Shown: positions 17,606-26,942, numbered from the stretch's first letter. The stretch: DNA of 51,347 nucleotides from Bacteriovorax sp. Seq25_V (GCF_000447795.1 NZ_AUNI01000015.1:464198-515544), one strand, 5' to 3'. The notes: generated by a model from the letters alone, not told the origin. Numbers and translations are program-made.

Positions 17606-19730
17606 ATCTTGTTATTGTTGTCATCGTATCACAGTCGTTACCCTTGTAAAAATCTTGTAGTAAAATTGTACGTTCGCGATTGTTCATAATTTCAAGCATA
17701 ATTTGTCCAATACGATCATTCTTTAATCCTTTCTGACCAAATTCTTTGTCTAGATACTTTTGGGCTTCGTTAATCGTCATGACTTTACCATAAAAGCGAA
17801 TTGTGGAAGCTTCTTCTTTTGCTTCTAGGATAGAAAGATTTTTTCCTTCTATTTCAACTTCTGTCTTTCCAAAAGATTCTGCGTTAGCGATCATTTTCAT
17901 ATAGTTCTTTGCTGTAATAATTCTTCGGGCAAGCACAGCAGAGTCATTGTGGGATTTGATAATTTTTCTATCCTTGTTCTTATCAGGATCTCCAAAAATA
18001 TCATTATTCGTTGCTAGAAAATCATAACCAAGCTCAGAAAGTTTTTGAGAGTAAACCCAAATTTCTCTTCCTGTTGAAGCATCAACACATGCATTAAGTT
18101 TTTCATCTTCACTCAGATTACCTATGTCTCCTGATTCATTCACGAAGTATCGCTCTTTGAATGTATCAAATTTTTCATCGAAATTTTTGTTTTGAGATTC
18201 TGAAAGATCTCTCATTTTTTCGATGAATTGTTTTCCATACTTTCCATAAACATGATTTTTTACAATATCTAGAGACTTGATTATTTCACGAAGGCCACCA
18301 TCTTTCGAATCTTCCGAAGAGTATTCTTTTTTCGCGATTATTGTATCAAGTCGCTTGTTTAGCTCTGTCATTTTCTCAAGTGCAGTAGTTAACTCTTTCT
18401 CTCTTTTTTCCAGTTCTTTACTTTTTAGAAGTTCATTAAACTCTTTGACTGTTAGTTTTTCACTTCCTAGATCAATTGTGTAAGTTTCATCGAATACTTT
18501 CTTTGTTGACTCTCTTTTCTTTGCGATTGTTCCTAGTACTCTATTGAATGAACTTGAAATATCATTCAGAAATTTTGAATTAAAATCCTTAGGAGTCATC
18601 TCCATTAGACTTTGTGCATCGTCAAGCATTGCGAGTTTGTTTTTAAACAGAATATTTAGAAATTTGTCTGCTCCTGTCGATTCATTAATGTAATCAGTAA
18701 GAACTTCTTCAAGCATTGGTCTAATAAAGACAAGTTGACCTAGAACTTCTGCTTGTTGATACGTCGCAGATTTGCCAGGAAGGTCAACAATTGGATTTTT
18801 AATTTGTTCAAAAATATCAGAGATTAATTTCTCGGTCTCTTTATCAACATTATTTACTTGTGTTGTTTTTATTTTTTCAAGTTCTACAAGTGACTTCTCC
18901 TTAGCTTCGGAGAATGCTTTATTTGCTTTTGTGACTTCATCGAGAAGAAGTTTGGCCACTTCCTTATCTTTATAATGTTCATCTGTATCGATATCGAACA
19001 TTTCTAGTGCTCTCACCTGATTTCTTACATCGTAATAGGCACAGTTAAGTTTTACAAAAGTTTCGATATCTGTTTCATTTTCAAATTCAAATCTCTTATC
19101 AAAGATACCATTAATAAAACGGAGTATTGAAGCGACGGCCAACCCCCCATAGGCAACGCTAACTCCAGCGGGAGAGTAGAGTCCAAATTGTGCAAAAGTT
19201 TGAATAACATCAGCTGAACGTTCGAGAAAGGGAGTCTTATCAAGATTTGTACATTTATTATTTGAAAATAGCGTATTCATTCCATTCATTAATTGAGTTA
19301 ATGGAATACCATCGATCTTCACATCTTCCGTTGCTGGGATTACGTCTTTTGTTTCTTTTCCTTGTTCTTCTGCTAATTTATTCAGTTGTGCTTCTAGTTC
19401 GTTAGAGCTTGTAAGAATCTGATCAATAAGGCTTTGATTCCCATCAAAACAATCATCCTGAAAAACTGTCACAATAGATTTTAAGCTATCAACTGTTTGC
19501 TTATAGGTCATCGTATTATTCAAAGGACAAAACTCTGGTCTTGTCGAAGGTAGTTTATTTTTTTCAAGAATTTGTCTTATCTCTTCCTTTAGACTAGCGT
19601 CTATCTTTGCGTATTTGAGCGTTTTGACATAGTCACTAATCGAAGGAGTCTTATCAGGCTCTTTGGCCAGAACAGATAAAGTAAGTACTGTTGAAAGTAG
19701 GGCAGAAGTCCCTTTTCTTACGTAAGACAT
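17604..19730 (-). CDS. Exported coiled-coil protein, function unknown
   Basis: The start is placed at the ATG ending at 19730 (MSYVRKGTSALLS), because GGAGG at 19735-19739 sits four bases upstream. A longer frame from 19757 overlaps that ribosome site. The product is about 708 residues with a signal peptide ending near VLAKEP. The mature part is strongly helical with heptad-like Leu/Lys/Glu stretches (ELLKSKELEKREKELTTALE, EKMTELNKRLDTI). One short non-polar segment, YSPAGVSVAYGGLAVASILRF near residue 190, could insert in a membrane. Cys residues occur only in a few places (CPLNN, DCFDG, KCTN, NCAYY, NACVD, NDCDT). I recognise no family. Confidence 0.65.
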   Translation of the reverse strand: MSYVRKGTSALLSTVLTLSVLAKEPDKTPSISDYVKTLKYAKIDASLKEEIRQILEKNKLPSTRPEFCPLNNTMTYKQTVDSLKSIVTVFQDDCFDGNQSLIDQILTSSNELEAQLNKLAEEQGKETKDVIPATEDVKIDGIPLTQLMNGMNTLFSNNKCTNLDKTPFLERSADVIQTFAQFGLYSPAGVSVAYGGLAVASILRFINGIFDKRFEFENETDIETFVKLNCAYYDVRNQVRALEMFDIDTDEHYKDKEVAKLLLDEVTKANKAFSEAKEKSLVELEKIKTTQVNNVDKETEKLISDIFEQIKNPIVDLPGKSATYQQAEVLGQLVFIRPMLEEVLTDYINESTGADKFLNILFKNKLAMLDDAQSLMEMTPKDFNSKFLNDISSSFNRVLGTIAKKRESTKKVFDETYTIDLGSEKLTVKEFNELLKSKELEKREKELTTALEKMTELNKRLDTIIAKKEYSSEDSKDGGLREIIKSLDIVKNHVYGKYGKQFIEKMRDLSESQNKNFDEKFDTFKERYFVNESGDIGNLSEDEKLNACVDASTGREIWVYSQKLSELGYDFLATNNDIFGDPDKNKDRKIIKSHNDSAVLARRIITAKNYMKMIANAESFGKTEVEIEGKNLSILEAKEEASTIRFYGKVMTINEAQKYLDKEFGQKGLKNDRIGQIMLEIMNNRERTILLQDFYKGNDCDTMTTITR

Positions 19731-19793
19731 AAATCCTCCAAAAAACCAGTGTCGCATTGCGGCATTATTGCTTTTTTGGAGGTATAATTCATT

Positions 19794-19828
19794 AAAAAAA
19801 CAAGAGTGTGTAACTAATTACACACTCT
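19794..19828 (-). terminator. Intrinsic terminator of the acid phosphatase gene
   Basis: AGAGTGTGTAA (19803-19813) and TTACACACTCT (19818-19828) form a perfect 11-pair stem with loop CTAA. On the minus strand it is followed by seven Ts (A-run 19794-19800). It lies 16 bases past the stop at 19845. Confidence 0.88.
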
Positions 19829-19844
19829 AAGTTATTGAATATAT

Positions 19845-20612
19845 TTAATAAGCTTCAAGGATTTGGTGACGAAGATGCTTCTTTTCTTCATTAGAAAGTG
19901 AGTGATCATACTTATAAATTGACTCTAACCATTCTCCGTACATAGGATTTGGTAAAATTATATAGCTTCTTCCAAAGTCGTTTTTGTATTTCTCCACGAC
20001 CTCTTTTCTCTTACCGAATTCTACTTTTTCAAAGTCTTTATTAAAATCACCAAGAGCATCCCCAATGTAGAGAACAACATTGTATTTTTTTAGAATTTCT
20101 AGTCTTCTTTTTTCCTTACTCGAATTTGGATCTACTTTAGGTCTGAGTTGGTTTCTTGTAATTGGAAAGCCCTGTGCTTTTAAATTCTTGTATGTTGCTT
20201 CAAAATTTTTATTGTTTCTATTTGTTACATAGAAAGTCGTAACATTATTTCTCTGGGCATAGTTTAAGAAGTCTACAGCTCCTGCAACAGCTGGTGCTTG
20301 GGCGACTTCTAGCCACTCCGACCAGTTTTCCTGATTGAACTCTCTATCTTCAAAAATATTTTTTACTTGATAAGGAGAGTTATCAAGAACTGTCTCGTCA
20401 ACATCAACAATTATCGCAAGCGGTTTTTTACTTTTTATCTTTAAGCTTCTATTAAGCTGCAACCTTGCTGTATTATATGCCTGGTAAGATAGGGCAGTAA
20501 GTTCTGCTGAGCTTTGTTGCCATACGGTTGCTAGGTCTGAAAAATTTTGCTTTGGTTGCTGCGCACATGACATCAGCAAAAATAGACTAAGAAAAATTAA
20601 ATTACGTAACAT
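19845..20612 (-). CDS. HAD-type acid phosphatase lipoprotein, e(P4)-like
   Basis: The start is placed at the ATG ending at 20612 (MLRNLIFLSLFLLMSC), with GGAG at 20618-20621 as ribosome site. The upstream in-frame codons to 20735 encode no plausible leader. The lipobox LMSC puts the lipidated Cys at residue 16. The catalytic HAD motif DVDET lies at residues 70-74, and YVTNRNNKNFEATYKNLK and LYIGDALGDF are the later HAD motifs. This order matches the lipoprotein e(P4)/class B-C acid phosphatase group, which strips phosphate from nucleotides so the nucleoside can be taken up. The gene stands alone, with its own terminator. Confidence 0.85.
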   Translation of the reverse strand: MLRNLIFLSLFLLMSCAQQPKQNFSDLATVWQQSSAELTALSYQAYNTARLQLNRSLKIKSKKPLAIIVDVDETVLDNSPYQVKNIFEDREFNQENWSEWLEVAQAPAVAGAVDFLNYAQRNNVTTFYVTNRNNKNFEATYKNLKAQGFPITRNQLRPKVDPNSSKEKRRLEILKKYNVVLYIGDALGDFNKDFEKVEFGKRKEVVEKYKNDFGRSYIILPNPMYGEWLESIYKYDHSLSNEEKKHLRHQILEAY

Positions 20613-20804
20613 TTTATCTCCATTTATTAAAAAAACTATTTTATCATTATGGTTATGGAATTTAAATGATTTCACTTCGAAAATAAGTGGATTTTTTTGG
20701 TCAAATATTGTTTTGTCTTGAGCATATCTTACCAATATTTGATGAAAATCTTTAAGAGTATTAAAGTAATATAAATGGATTTTTTTTAAAAAAGGAAGGA
20801 ACCT

Positions 20805-22124
20805 ATGAACCCAACTAATCTTCAGTTAGTAGGGACAATTTTGTTTGCAATGGCAATTTTGCACACATTCTTAGTCTCTAAAATTCAACACCTCGCACAC
20901 AAGTATCCAGAAGGATCAATGATGGAAAACTTACTTCACTTCTTAGGAGAAGTAGAAGCTGTTTTTGGAATTTGGTCAGCAATTTTTCTAGCTTACTATA
21001 CGGCTACTCAAGGCCTAATGGTTCTAGATGAGCACCATAAAGTGATTGGCGGAGCTCTTAAGTACTTAGAGCAAGACCTGAACTTCACTGAGCCTGCATT
21101 TGTATTCGTTATTATGTGTATGGCCGGTACACGTCCAATCATTCTTTTCGCAGAGAAAATTATTTTAACGATTGCGAAAGTTATCCCTTTACCAGGAAAG
21201 ATGGCTTTCTATGTTGCAACGATGGTCGTAGGACCGATTCTCGGTTCATTCATTACTGAGCCTGCTGCGATGACTGTTACAGCTTTAATCCTTTTAGATT
21301 ATTTCTACAGTAACAAGATGTCTGATAAGTTTAAATATGCGACACTTGGACTTTTATTCGTGAGCATTTCAGTTGGTGGAACTCTAACACACTTTGCTGC
21401 TCCTCCAGTATTAATGGTTGCGAGTAAGTGGCACTGGGGAATGGGATTTATGATGGGGAACTTTGGTTATAAGGCAGTTGTCTCTATCTTAATTTCGACT
21501 CTTATTATTGCATTTATGTTTAGAAAAGAACTTGAAGGAAAGCTTGAAATTAAGCAAAAGCATGACAACTGGATGGTTCCAACTTGGTGGATGACTCTTA
21601 TTCACTTAATCTTTATGGCACTAGTTGTTTATACAGCTCACCATATGGTTTTCTTCCTAGGTCTATTCTTATTCTTCCTAGGGTTTACAAGTGTAACAAG
21701 AGAGTATCAAGACGAAATTAAACTTAAGGAATCTCTACTTGTAGGTTTCTTCCTTGGTGGTTTAGTTGTTCTTGGTGGTCAACAAGCTTGGTGGTTACAA
21801 CCAATTCTAACTCAACTAAGTGACCTAACTCTATTTATTGGAGCGGCTGGTCTTACTGCTATTACAGATAATGCAGCTCTAACATACTTAGGATCACTTG
21901 TTGAGCTAAGTGATGGGGCTAAGCATAGTCTTGTCGCTGGTGCTGTTGCCGGTGGTGGTTTAACTGTTATCGCTAACGCTCCAAACCCTGCTGGTTTTGG
22001 AATTCTAAAAGGCTCATTTGGAAAAGATGGAATTAGCCCTCTTGGACTACTGATGGGTGCAATTGGACCAACAATTCTAGTTATGATCTTAATGGAATTA
22101 CTACCAAATTTAGTAGCTCATTAA
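20805..22124 (+). CDS. Putative Na+/H+ antiporter (Na_H_antiport_3-like membrane protein)
   Basis: 439 residues with about 11-12 membrane helices. Conserved-looking polar motifs inside helices are MCMAGTRPIILFAEKII near residue 104, GPILGSFITEPAAMTVTALIL near 143, SVGGTLTHFAAPPVLMVASKW near 188 and AAGLTAITDNAALTYLGSLVE near 345. The paired ITEP and ITDN elements in two half-repeats fit an ion-transporter (IT/ArsB-NhaD type) fold. A strong AAGGAAGG precedes the ATG. It is a single transcript closed by a GC-rich hairpin. Ion specificity is from family naming only. Confidence 0.8.
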   Translation: MNPTNLQLVGTILFAMAILHTFLVSKIQHLAHKYPEGSMMENLLHFLGEVEAVFGIWSAIFLAYYTATQGLMVLDEHHKVIGGALKYLEQDLNFTEPAFVFVIMCMAGTRPIILFAEKIILTIAKVIPLPGKMAFYVATMVVGPILGSFITEPAAMTVTALILLDYFYSNKMSDKFKYATLGLLFVSISVGGTLTHFAAPPVLMVASKWHWGMGFMMGNFGYKAVVSILISTLIIAFMFRKELEGKLEIKQKHDNWMVPTWWMTLIHLIFMALVVYTAHHMVFFLGLFLFFLGFTSVTREYQDEIKLKESLLVGFFLGGLVVLGGQQAWWLQPILTQLSDLTLFIGAAGLTAITDNAALTYLGSLVELSDGAKHSLVAGAVAGGGLTVIANAPNPAGFGILKGSFGKDGISPLGLLMGAIGPTILVMILMELLPNLVAH

Positions 22125-22134
22125 AAAATAATGA

Positions 22135-22159
22135 GGGCCGCAGTAGCGGCCCTTTTTTT
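22135..22159. terminator. Bidirectional intrinsic terminator
   Basis: GGGCCGC (22135-22141) and GCGGCCC (22146-22152) pair over AGTA, followed by seven Ts on the plus strand. The minus strand also has a T-rich ATTATTTTTTAA after the stem. It separates the antiporter gene from the convergent SGNH gene and marks the left border of the accessory island. Confidence 0.88.
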
Positions 22160-23216
22160 ATCTGAATTTATCTAATTCTTTAAGTTTTTTTATTAAGAAG
22201 TCTGCATACTTTTTGTGAGCAATCTTATTTGGATGTCCATCGTTGAATACTTGTAAGTTTGAAAATAATAAGTTTGGATCAAGGTCACTATTTCGAAATT
22301 CCAGCTTGAAGTCATTATCTCTATTTTCCCAGTATTTGATATTGCGATTTTCTAACTCCTTAAGGAAAAAGGCTCTATCCTCTTCTCTTTCTATAAATGG
22401 AAATGGATAAAATTCTGAGACAATGAAATTTCCCTCTGGAAATTGTTGAAGATACTCTTTTTTTAGTACCTCTAAAGACGTGATGAGTTTTAATATTTTT
22501 TTCCTATTATCCATATTATCAAAGTGATAAATAAAGCGTAGGAAATAATATTCAAGCTTAATAGTTTTAAAAAACTTCAATAATAAATAGGAAAAGTTTC
22601 CGGACATTGTTTGGTCTTTTATAATTACATCACTATCTGTAACCTCGTAATCAACAATTGCATCGTGGTACCAACTTAGGATTGAGAAGTCCTTATTTAC
22701 TCGTTTTATATGATCATCAAAGAGGGTGTAGATATAAACACTTCCCTTGGTCGAAGGGATCAATTTGTTAAAGTCATAAGATCGAAAATAGATAATTTGA
22801 TTAATAGGACTTCCACCAGAAAAGCCGAAATTATAAATATTGTTGGATTCTAGCGAACTCGCTACCAGAGAGCTAAAAATGTCATTATATTCAACGGCTT
22901 CTCCAAAAGTATAAGAGCATCCTCCAAATATAATAGACGGACCATCCTTGGGATTAGTAAATTCGTTACTTTCATTAATATTGCTCTTGCTTGTTCTGAG
23001 CCCGAATTGGTTATAGTACAACTTTTGGTTTAGCACTTGCGTGCCATTAATATTTCTAACGAGGTTTAGGCTTTTCGCATAGTGAGAGAGTTCTCTTGCT
23101 ACTGTTGGATTTATTTTGTGGTCTAAGTCTCTAAGCTTTTGAGTTTTTAAATTCTCTATCTCTGCGAGAGAATTTAAATTAAACAAAAATAAAATAATCA
23201 GTTTTAGATTAAACAT
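22158..23216 (-). CDS. SGNH/GDSL-type hydrolase-like exported protein
   Basis: 352 residues with an N-terminal hydrophobic segment (LKLIILFLFNLNSLAEI) that is a signal peptide or anchor. The block I nucleophile region is FGGCSYTFGE, with Cys in place of the usual Asp of GDS. Block II/III is NIYNFGFSGGSPINQ, and block V is DGHPNKIAHKKYADFL with the catalytic Asp-x-x-His. Such proteins are usually esterases or acyltransferases acting on glycans. Its ATG overlaps the TAA of the DUF5989-like gene as TAATG, so the two are translated together. The same grouping with SxtJ and a carbamoyltransferase is a known conserved neighbourhood. Confidence 0.75.
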   Translation of the reverse strand: MFNLKLIILFLFNLNSLAEIENLKTQKLRDLDHKINPTVARELSHYAKSLNLVRNINGTQVLNQKLYYNQFGLRTSKSNINESNEFTNPKDGPSIIFGGCSYTFGEAVEYNDIFSSLVASSLESNNIYNFGFSGGSPINQIIYFRSYDFNKLIPSTKGSVYIYTLFDDHIKRVNKDFSILSWYHDAIVDYEVTDSDVIIKDQTMSGNFSYLLLKFFKTIKLEYYFLRFIYHFDNMDNRKKILKLITSLEVLKKEYLQQFPEGNFIVSEFYPFPFIEREEDRAFFLKELENRNIKYWENRDNDFKLEFRNSDLDPNLLFSNLQVFNDGHPNKIAHKKYADFLIKKLKELDKFR

Positions 23217-23359
23217 TAGAATAAGCTATATATAAATGGAGAGTAGGGATTGCTAGGCCCTGCAATAATTAGTGCTGAAATCATCATAAAGAAAATGAGT
23301 AGTGGTAGAAGCCAATACTTTTTACGAGTTTTAAAATATCTAAATAATTTTGATAGCAT
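23216..23359 (-). CDS. DUF5989-type small membrane protein (47 residues)
   Basis: A short gene that is easy to miss. It starts at the ATG ending at 23359 and stops at 23216-23218, giving MLSKLFRYFKTRKKYWLLPL at the N-terminus and ending PFIYSLF. The basic RKKYW stretch, one membrane helix and the final APFIY(T/S)LF-type ending are the signature of DUF5989 proteins as I know them. They accompany SxtJ-family proteins and SxtI-type carbamoyltransferases. The stop overlaps the SGNH start by one base. It has no Shine-Dalgarno; TATCTT at 23365-23370 of the complement ends six bases before the ATG, suggesting a leaderless mRNA. Confidence 0.8.
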   Translation of the reverse strand: MLSKLFRYFKTRKKYWLLPLLIFFMMISALIIAGPSNPYSPFIYSLF

Positions 23360-23375
23360 ACTATAAGATAATTGT

Positions 23376-23381
23376 TATAAT
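23376..23381 (+). promoter_or_regulatory. -10 box placed for a leaderless sxtJ-like transcript
   Basis: A perfect TATAAT ends seven bases before the ATG at 23388, the normal distance from -10 box to transcription start. No ribosome-binding site is present, so transcription would begin at the start codon itself. No good -35 was seen at 16-18 bases; TTGATA at 23350-23355 is 20 bases away. Confidence 0.45.
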
Positions 23382-23387
23382 AGAAGT

Positions 23388-23771
23388 ATGTCAAATTCAA
23401 ATGAAGAAATGTCAAAAAAAAATCAAGTAATTTTTGTTATCAATTTAATGATTATTTTCTCTATTTTAGGTTATTTTAAATATCAGTATTTTTATATTGT
23501 TGTTCTTCTTCTCTTTTTATCACTTTTTTTTGATTTACCAAGGCAAAGCGTTGTAAAAGTTTTTATCAAAATATCTAGCGGTATTAATTATATTATTTCT
23601 CCTCTTTTATTTTTTCTGTTTTTCTTCTTCGTTTTAACCCCATTTTCTATGCTTAGGAGAGTAGTTAGCAATGACTTAAAAAAATTCAAAAAATTAGAGA
23701 CTGGAAATACGAGTAATTTTAGTGTGATCGCTTTGAACAACGAAGAAAAAGAATATCAGGAATATTGGTGA
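23388..23771 (+). CDS. SxtJ-family small membrane protein
   Basis: 127 residues with two or three hydrophobic segments (VIFVINLMIIFSILGYF, FYIVVLLLFLSLFF, IISPLLFFLFFFFVLTPFSML). It ends in a hydrophilic tail closing with QEYW. The FFFVLTPFSMLRR element and a terminal YW match SxtJ-family proteins found beside SxtI-type carbamoyltransferases. Its stop overlaps the carbamoyltransferase GTG start (TGGTGA). The ATG lies seven bases after a TATAAT. A second in-frame ATG at 23409 is an alternative start that would allow a short leader. The molecular role of SxtJ proteins is not established. Confidence 0.72.
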   Translation: MSNSNEEMSKKNQVIFVINLMIIFSILGYFKYQYFYIVVLLLFLSLFFDLPRQSVVKVFIKISSGINYIISPLLFFLFFFFVLTPFSMLRRVVSNDLKKFKKLETGNTSNFSVIALNNEEKEYQEYW

Positions 23772-25606
23772 AAATAATAGGAATATCAGCTTACTATCAT
23801 GATAGTGCCTGTGCCTTAATTGAGGATGGGAAAATTATTGCAGCTGCTCAAGAGGAACGATTTTCTCGAATTAGGCACGACTATTCGTTTCCAAAAAAAT
23901 CGCTCGAGTTTTGTCTCGAATTCGGCTCTGTAAAAATTGAAGATATTGATGCTGTCGTTTTTTATGATAAGCCTTGGTTAAAATTTGAACGTATCGTTGA
24001 AACATATTACTCTCAAGTTCCTCGTGGGTTTGAGCTCTTTAAGCAAGGTCTTCCTATTTGGCTCAAAGAAAAGATTTTCCTAGAGAAACAAATTAGAAAA
24101 TTTATCCCCTCGCAAGTTCCAATAAAATTTTCAAATCATCATTTGTCTCATGCCTCCAGTGCATTTTTTCCATCTCCATTTCAAAATGCATGTATTATCA
24201 CAATGGATGGAGTGGGAGAGTGGGCCACTACAACAATTGGTGTCGGTTCGAATAATAAATTGAAACTCATCCAACAAATGGATTATCCACATTCTGTGGG
24301 ATTGCTATACTCATCATTTACTCAATTTGCTGGATTTAAAGTAAACTCTGGAGAATATAAACTTATGGGGCTCGCTCCGTATGGAAACGTAAACTCCGAT
24401 AGAGTTGTTAAGTTACTAGAGCTTTTTAATGAAATTTGTCATGTATATGATGATGGCAGCATTTGGCTTAATCCCGACTATTTTGAATATTCTCATAGTC
24501 TTAAAATGATTAATACTACTGTCTGGGAGGACTTGCTCCAGATAAAGTCACGTCCTCTTGAGTCCGAACTAACACAAGAAATATGTGACTTTGCTTTAGC
24601 TGCACAATTGTTTTTAGAAAAGATTGTTTTAAAAGTAGCTACTCATGCAAAAAAAATTACTGGCGAAGTTAATTTGTGTCTTGCTGGTGGTGTTGCATTG
24701 AATTGTGTTGCTAATGGTAAATTGATTAGAGAAAAAATATTTGATCAGGTTTGGATACAACCCGCAGCTGGAGACGCAGGAGGTGCCGTTGGATGTGCCT
24801 TGGGTTATTACTTTAGTTTGGGTCATGTTCGTGAAGTAATGGACACAGATGGTATGCAAAATGCTTACTTAGGTCCTGAGTATAACGATCAACAAATAAA
24901 GAATGAGTTAGAACGATTAAATATTAAATATCATGAATTTTCTGAAATTAATAAATACTGTGAAGCAGCAAGTGAGCTGATTATAAATGAGAATGTAATT
25001 GGTTGGTTTCAGGGACGAATGGAGTTTGGTCCAAGGGCCCTTGGTAATAGAAGTATTATCGCTACCGCATTGAGTGAAAGTATGCAGTCTCGTATTAATC
25101 TGAAAATAAAAAAGAGAGAGGGATTTAGACCTTTTGCACCAGTTGTGATGTATGAAGATATGCAAAAAATCTCAAGCTCTATTATCGACTCACCATATAT
25201 GTTGATTACTGATCATATAAATGAGGATTTGTTAGTGGGAAATCCTGTAGATGTTGAAAAACTTTCTCTGAATGAAAAGAGAGCGCTGAAAAAATCTATC
25301 TTTCCCGCGATTACACATGTTGATAAATCTGCAAGGTTTCAATCTCTTAAAAAAGAGGTGAATGAGAAATTGCATCTCGTCTTGTCCAAAGTGAAGGAAA
25401 AGAAGAAGTGGGGAATATGTGTTAATACATCATTTAATGTTCGTGGTGAACCGATTGTTGAGAGTCCTCTCGATGCGATCTCATGCTTTTTTCATACAGA
25501 TATGGATTGCCTTTGTATTGGTTCATTTATTGTCCATAAGTCAGAGCAGGATGAACAGGTTGTTAGTTACTTCTTAGAAAATTCTAAAAAATTTGAGCTG
25601 GATTAG
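23768..25606 (+). CDS. O-carbamoyltransferase, NodU/CmcH/SxtI family
   Basis: About 612 residues, full family length. The GTG at 23768 is preferred, with AGGA at 23758-23761 six bases upstream; a TTG at 23765 would be too close. The N-terminal Kae1-like domain opens with IIGISAYYHDSACALIEDG and AAAQEERFSRIRHD. The metal-binding SNHHLSHASSAFFPSPF lies near residues 122-138, and CLAGGVALNCVANGKL further on. The C-terminal YrdC-like/carbamoyltransferase part has WFQGRMEFGPRALGNRSI and NTSFNVRGEPIV. The enzyme would move a carbamoyl group from carbamoyl phosphate to a hydroxyl of a sugar or small molecule. Its substrate here may be a glycan or the product of the neighbouring genes; the sequence does not decide. 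Confidence 0.93.
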   Translation: MKIIGISAYYHDSACALIEDGKIIAAAQEERFSRIRHDYSFPKKSLEFCLEFGSVKIEDIDAVVFYDKPWLKFERIVETYYSQVPRGFELFKQGLPIWLKEKIFLEKQIRKFIPSQVPIKFSNHHLSHASSAFFPSPFQNACIITMDGVGEWATTTIGVGSNNKLKLIQQMDYPHSVGLLYSSFTQFAGFKVNSGEYKLMGLAPYGNVNSDRVVKLLELFNEICHVYDDGSIWLNPDYFEYSHSLKMINTTVWEDLLQIKSRPLESELTQEICDFALAAQLFLEKIVLKVATHAKKITGEVNLCLAGGVALNCVANGKLIREKIFDQVWIQPAAGDAGGAVGCALGYYFSLGHVREVMDTDGMQNAYLGPEYNDQQIKNELERLNIKYHEFSEINKYCEAASELIINENVIGWFQGRMEFGPRALGNRSIIATALSESMQSRINLKIKKREGFRPFAPVVMYEDMQKISSSIIDSPYMLITDHINEDLLVGNPVDVEKLSLNEKRALKKSIFPAITHVDKSARFQSLKKEVNEKLHLVLSKVKEKKKWGICVNTSFNVRGEPIVESPLDAISCFFHTDMDCLCIGSFIVHKSEQDEQVVSYFLENSKKFELD

Positions 25607-26905
25607 ATGGAAAAGAAGCATGATAAGTTATTTGTTTTTCTTCTTGTTGTACTTGGCTTCATTGCGAATTTCTTCACCGCTTTCTCATTGAAATGCTTGA
25701 GAGGTGATGGTCACTTTTGGTTAAGTAATATCTTGGCTGATCATCAGTTTCACCATGATCACCCGACAACTAGATTGATCATATATCTATACCAAGTCAT
25801 TCCTGTTTTTGTCTTGAACTTCTTTTCTGAAGTCGTGCCTATTGAAGTTAGTTATTCATATGGTTTAAATTACTTTCTTATATCTCAATCCATTCTTTTA
25901 TATTTTGTATGTAAATATTTGAAAGATAGAGACAGGTTTTATTTATTTGCAATATTATCATATTTTATCACATATATTGGGGTTGATTCTTATGCATGTG
26001 GCGTATCTAATCTATCTGTTTCTCTTGCATGGATTGTGTTAGAAAAAATAAAGTTTAGAAAGACGTCATATGATTTATTCTTGATTGCCGGTCTCTCGAC
26101 ACTACTAATCTTTACATATGATATGAGTTTTTTATTTTTACCTCTATTTCTTTGGGGTTTGTACAAGAGTGAAAAGTTCTCTGAAAAAGAAAAAAAGTAT
26201 CTCGGTTTAATTCTCTTCTCGGTCTTGCTTTATATGATTTTTGCTTTGTTTTATACTACCACTTCATATAGAAAACATGTATCGGGCGGCTTTCAGAGCT
26301 TAAAAAATCTTCCTTTTTTTCTGTTTTTCCAATTCATCTTTTTTGCTTTGATCTGTAAGGTAAAAGAGAGAATCAAAAAAAAATATGTTTGCTGGATAGG
26401 TAGCTTAATTTTGTGTATTGGCTCTTATCTCATTTTGGAATTTATTTACAACGGTAGTATTGTGGTATTGGCCACTGCGAATTCGTATCATTTTCGAGTT
26501 TATAGTATTCCTGTGACTGTGTTTTTTATGTACTTGTATAATTCCGAGAAGCTTAAGATTTCTAAGATTTCTAAGGTTTGTATTGTTTTAATTGCTACTA
26601 TTTTAGTCTTGGTGAGCGGTTTTAGTTCGATGAAGTACAATGATGGAATGAATCAGTTTCGAAAATTATTAACGAGTCAAGAAAAGCCGTGCATGATTTT
26701 TGATCAAGCTAATCTCGATCTCATATATGGTAATAATCAATGGAATGATTTATATAAAAGCTTGAATTTCTCAGGCACCAATAAAATTCTAAAAATAAGA
26801 GCATATCGTACAAACCTAAAGTCAGAAAGTTGTCTTTTGCAGTCGTATAGTCGGGAAATTTATAGAAACTCAAAGCTCGACTTAAGTCTTTTCAAAAAGC
26901 AATAA
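25607..26905 (+). CDS. Polytopic membrane protein, function unknown
   Basis: 432 residues with about 11-12 predicted membrane helices and a short soluble C-terminus. It starts directly after the carbamoyltransferase stop (TAGATG), so it is in the same transcript. A loop near residue 45, ILADHQFHHDHPTTR, is His/Asp-rich and could bind metal or substrate, as the first periplasmic loop does in GT-C glycosyltransferases. I see no definite GT-C or flippase motif, so function remains open. The neighbours suggest work on a surface-linked product. Confidence 0.6.
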   Translation: MEKKHDKLFVFLLVVLGFIANFFTAFSLKCLRGDGHFWLSNILADHQFHHDHPTTRLIIYLYQVIPVFVLNFFSEVVPIEVSYSYGLNYFLISQSILLYFVCKYLKDRDRFYLFAILSYFITYIGVDSYACGVSNLSVSLAWIVLEKIKFRKTSYDLFLIAGLSTLLIFTYDMSFLFLPLFLWGLYKSEKFSEKEKKYLGLILFSVLLYMIFALFYTTTSYRKHVSGGFQSLKNLPFFLFFQFIFFALICKVKERIKKKYVCWIGSLILCIGSYLILEFIYNGSIVVLATANSYHFRVYSIPVTVFFMYLYNSEKLKISKISKVCIVLIATILVLVSGFSSMKYNDGMNQFRKLLTSQEKPCMIFDQANLDLIYGNNQWNDLYKSLNFSGTNKILKIRAYRTNLKSESCLLQSYSREIYRNSKLDLSLFKKQ

Positions 26906-26942
26906 TTGGTCATTTTTATTAGTAAATAGTACATATATCATT

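Noticed and set aside
1-22157. Riboswitches upstream of queC, dppA or the antiporter gene
   Set aside because: queC has only a 9-base gap upstream, and no preQ1 or other known aptamer pattern was seen in the other gaps.
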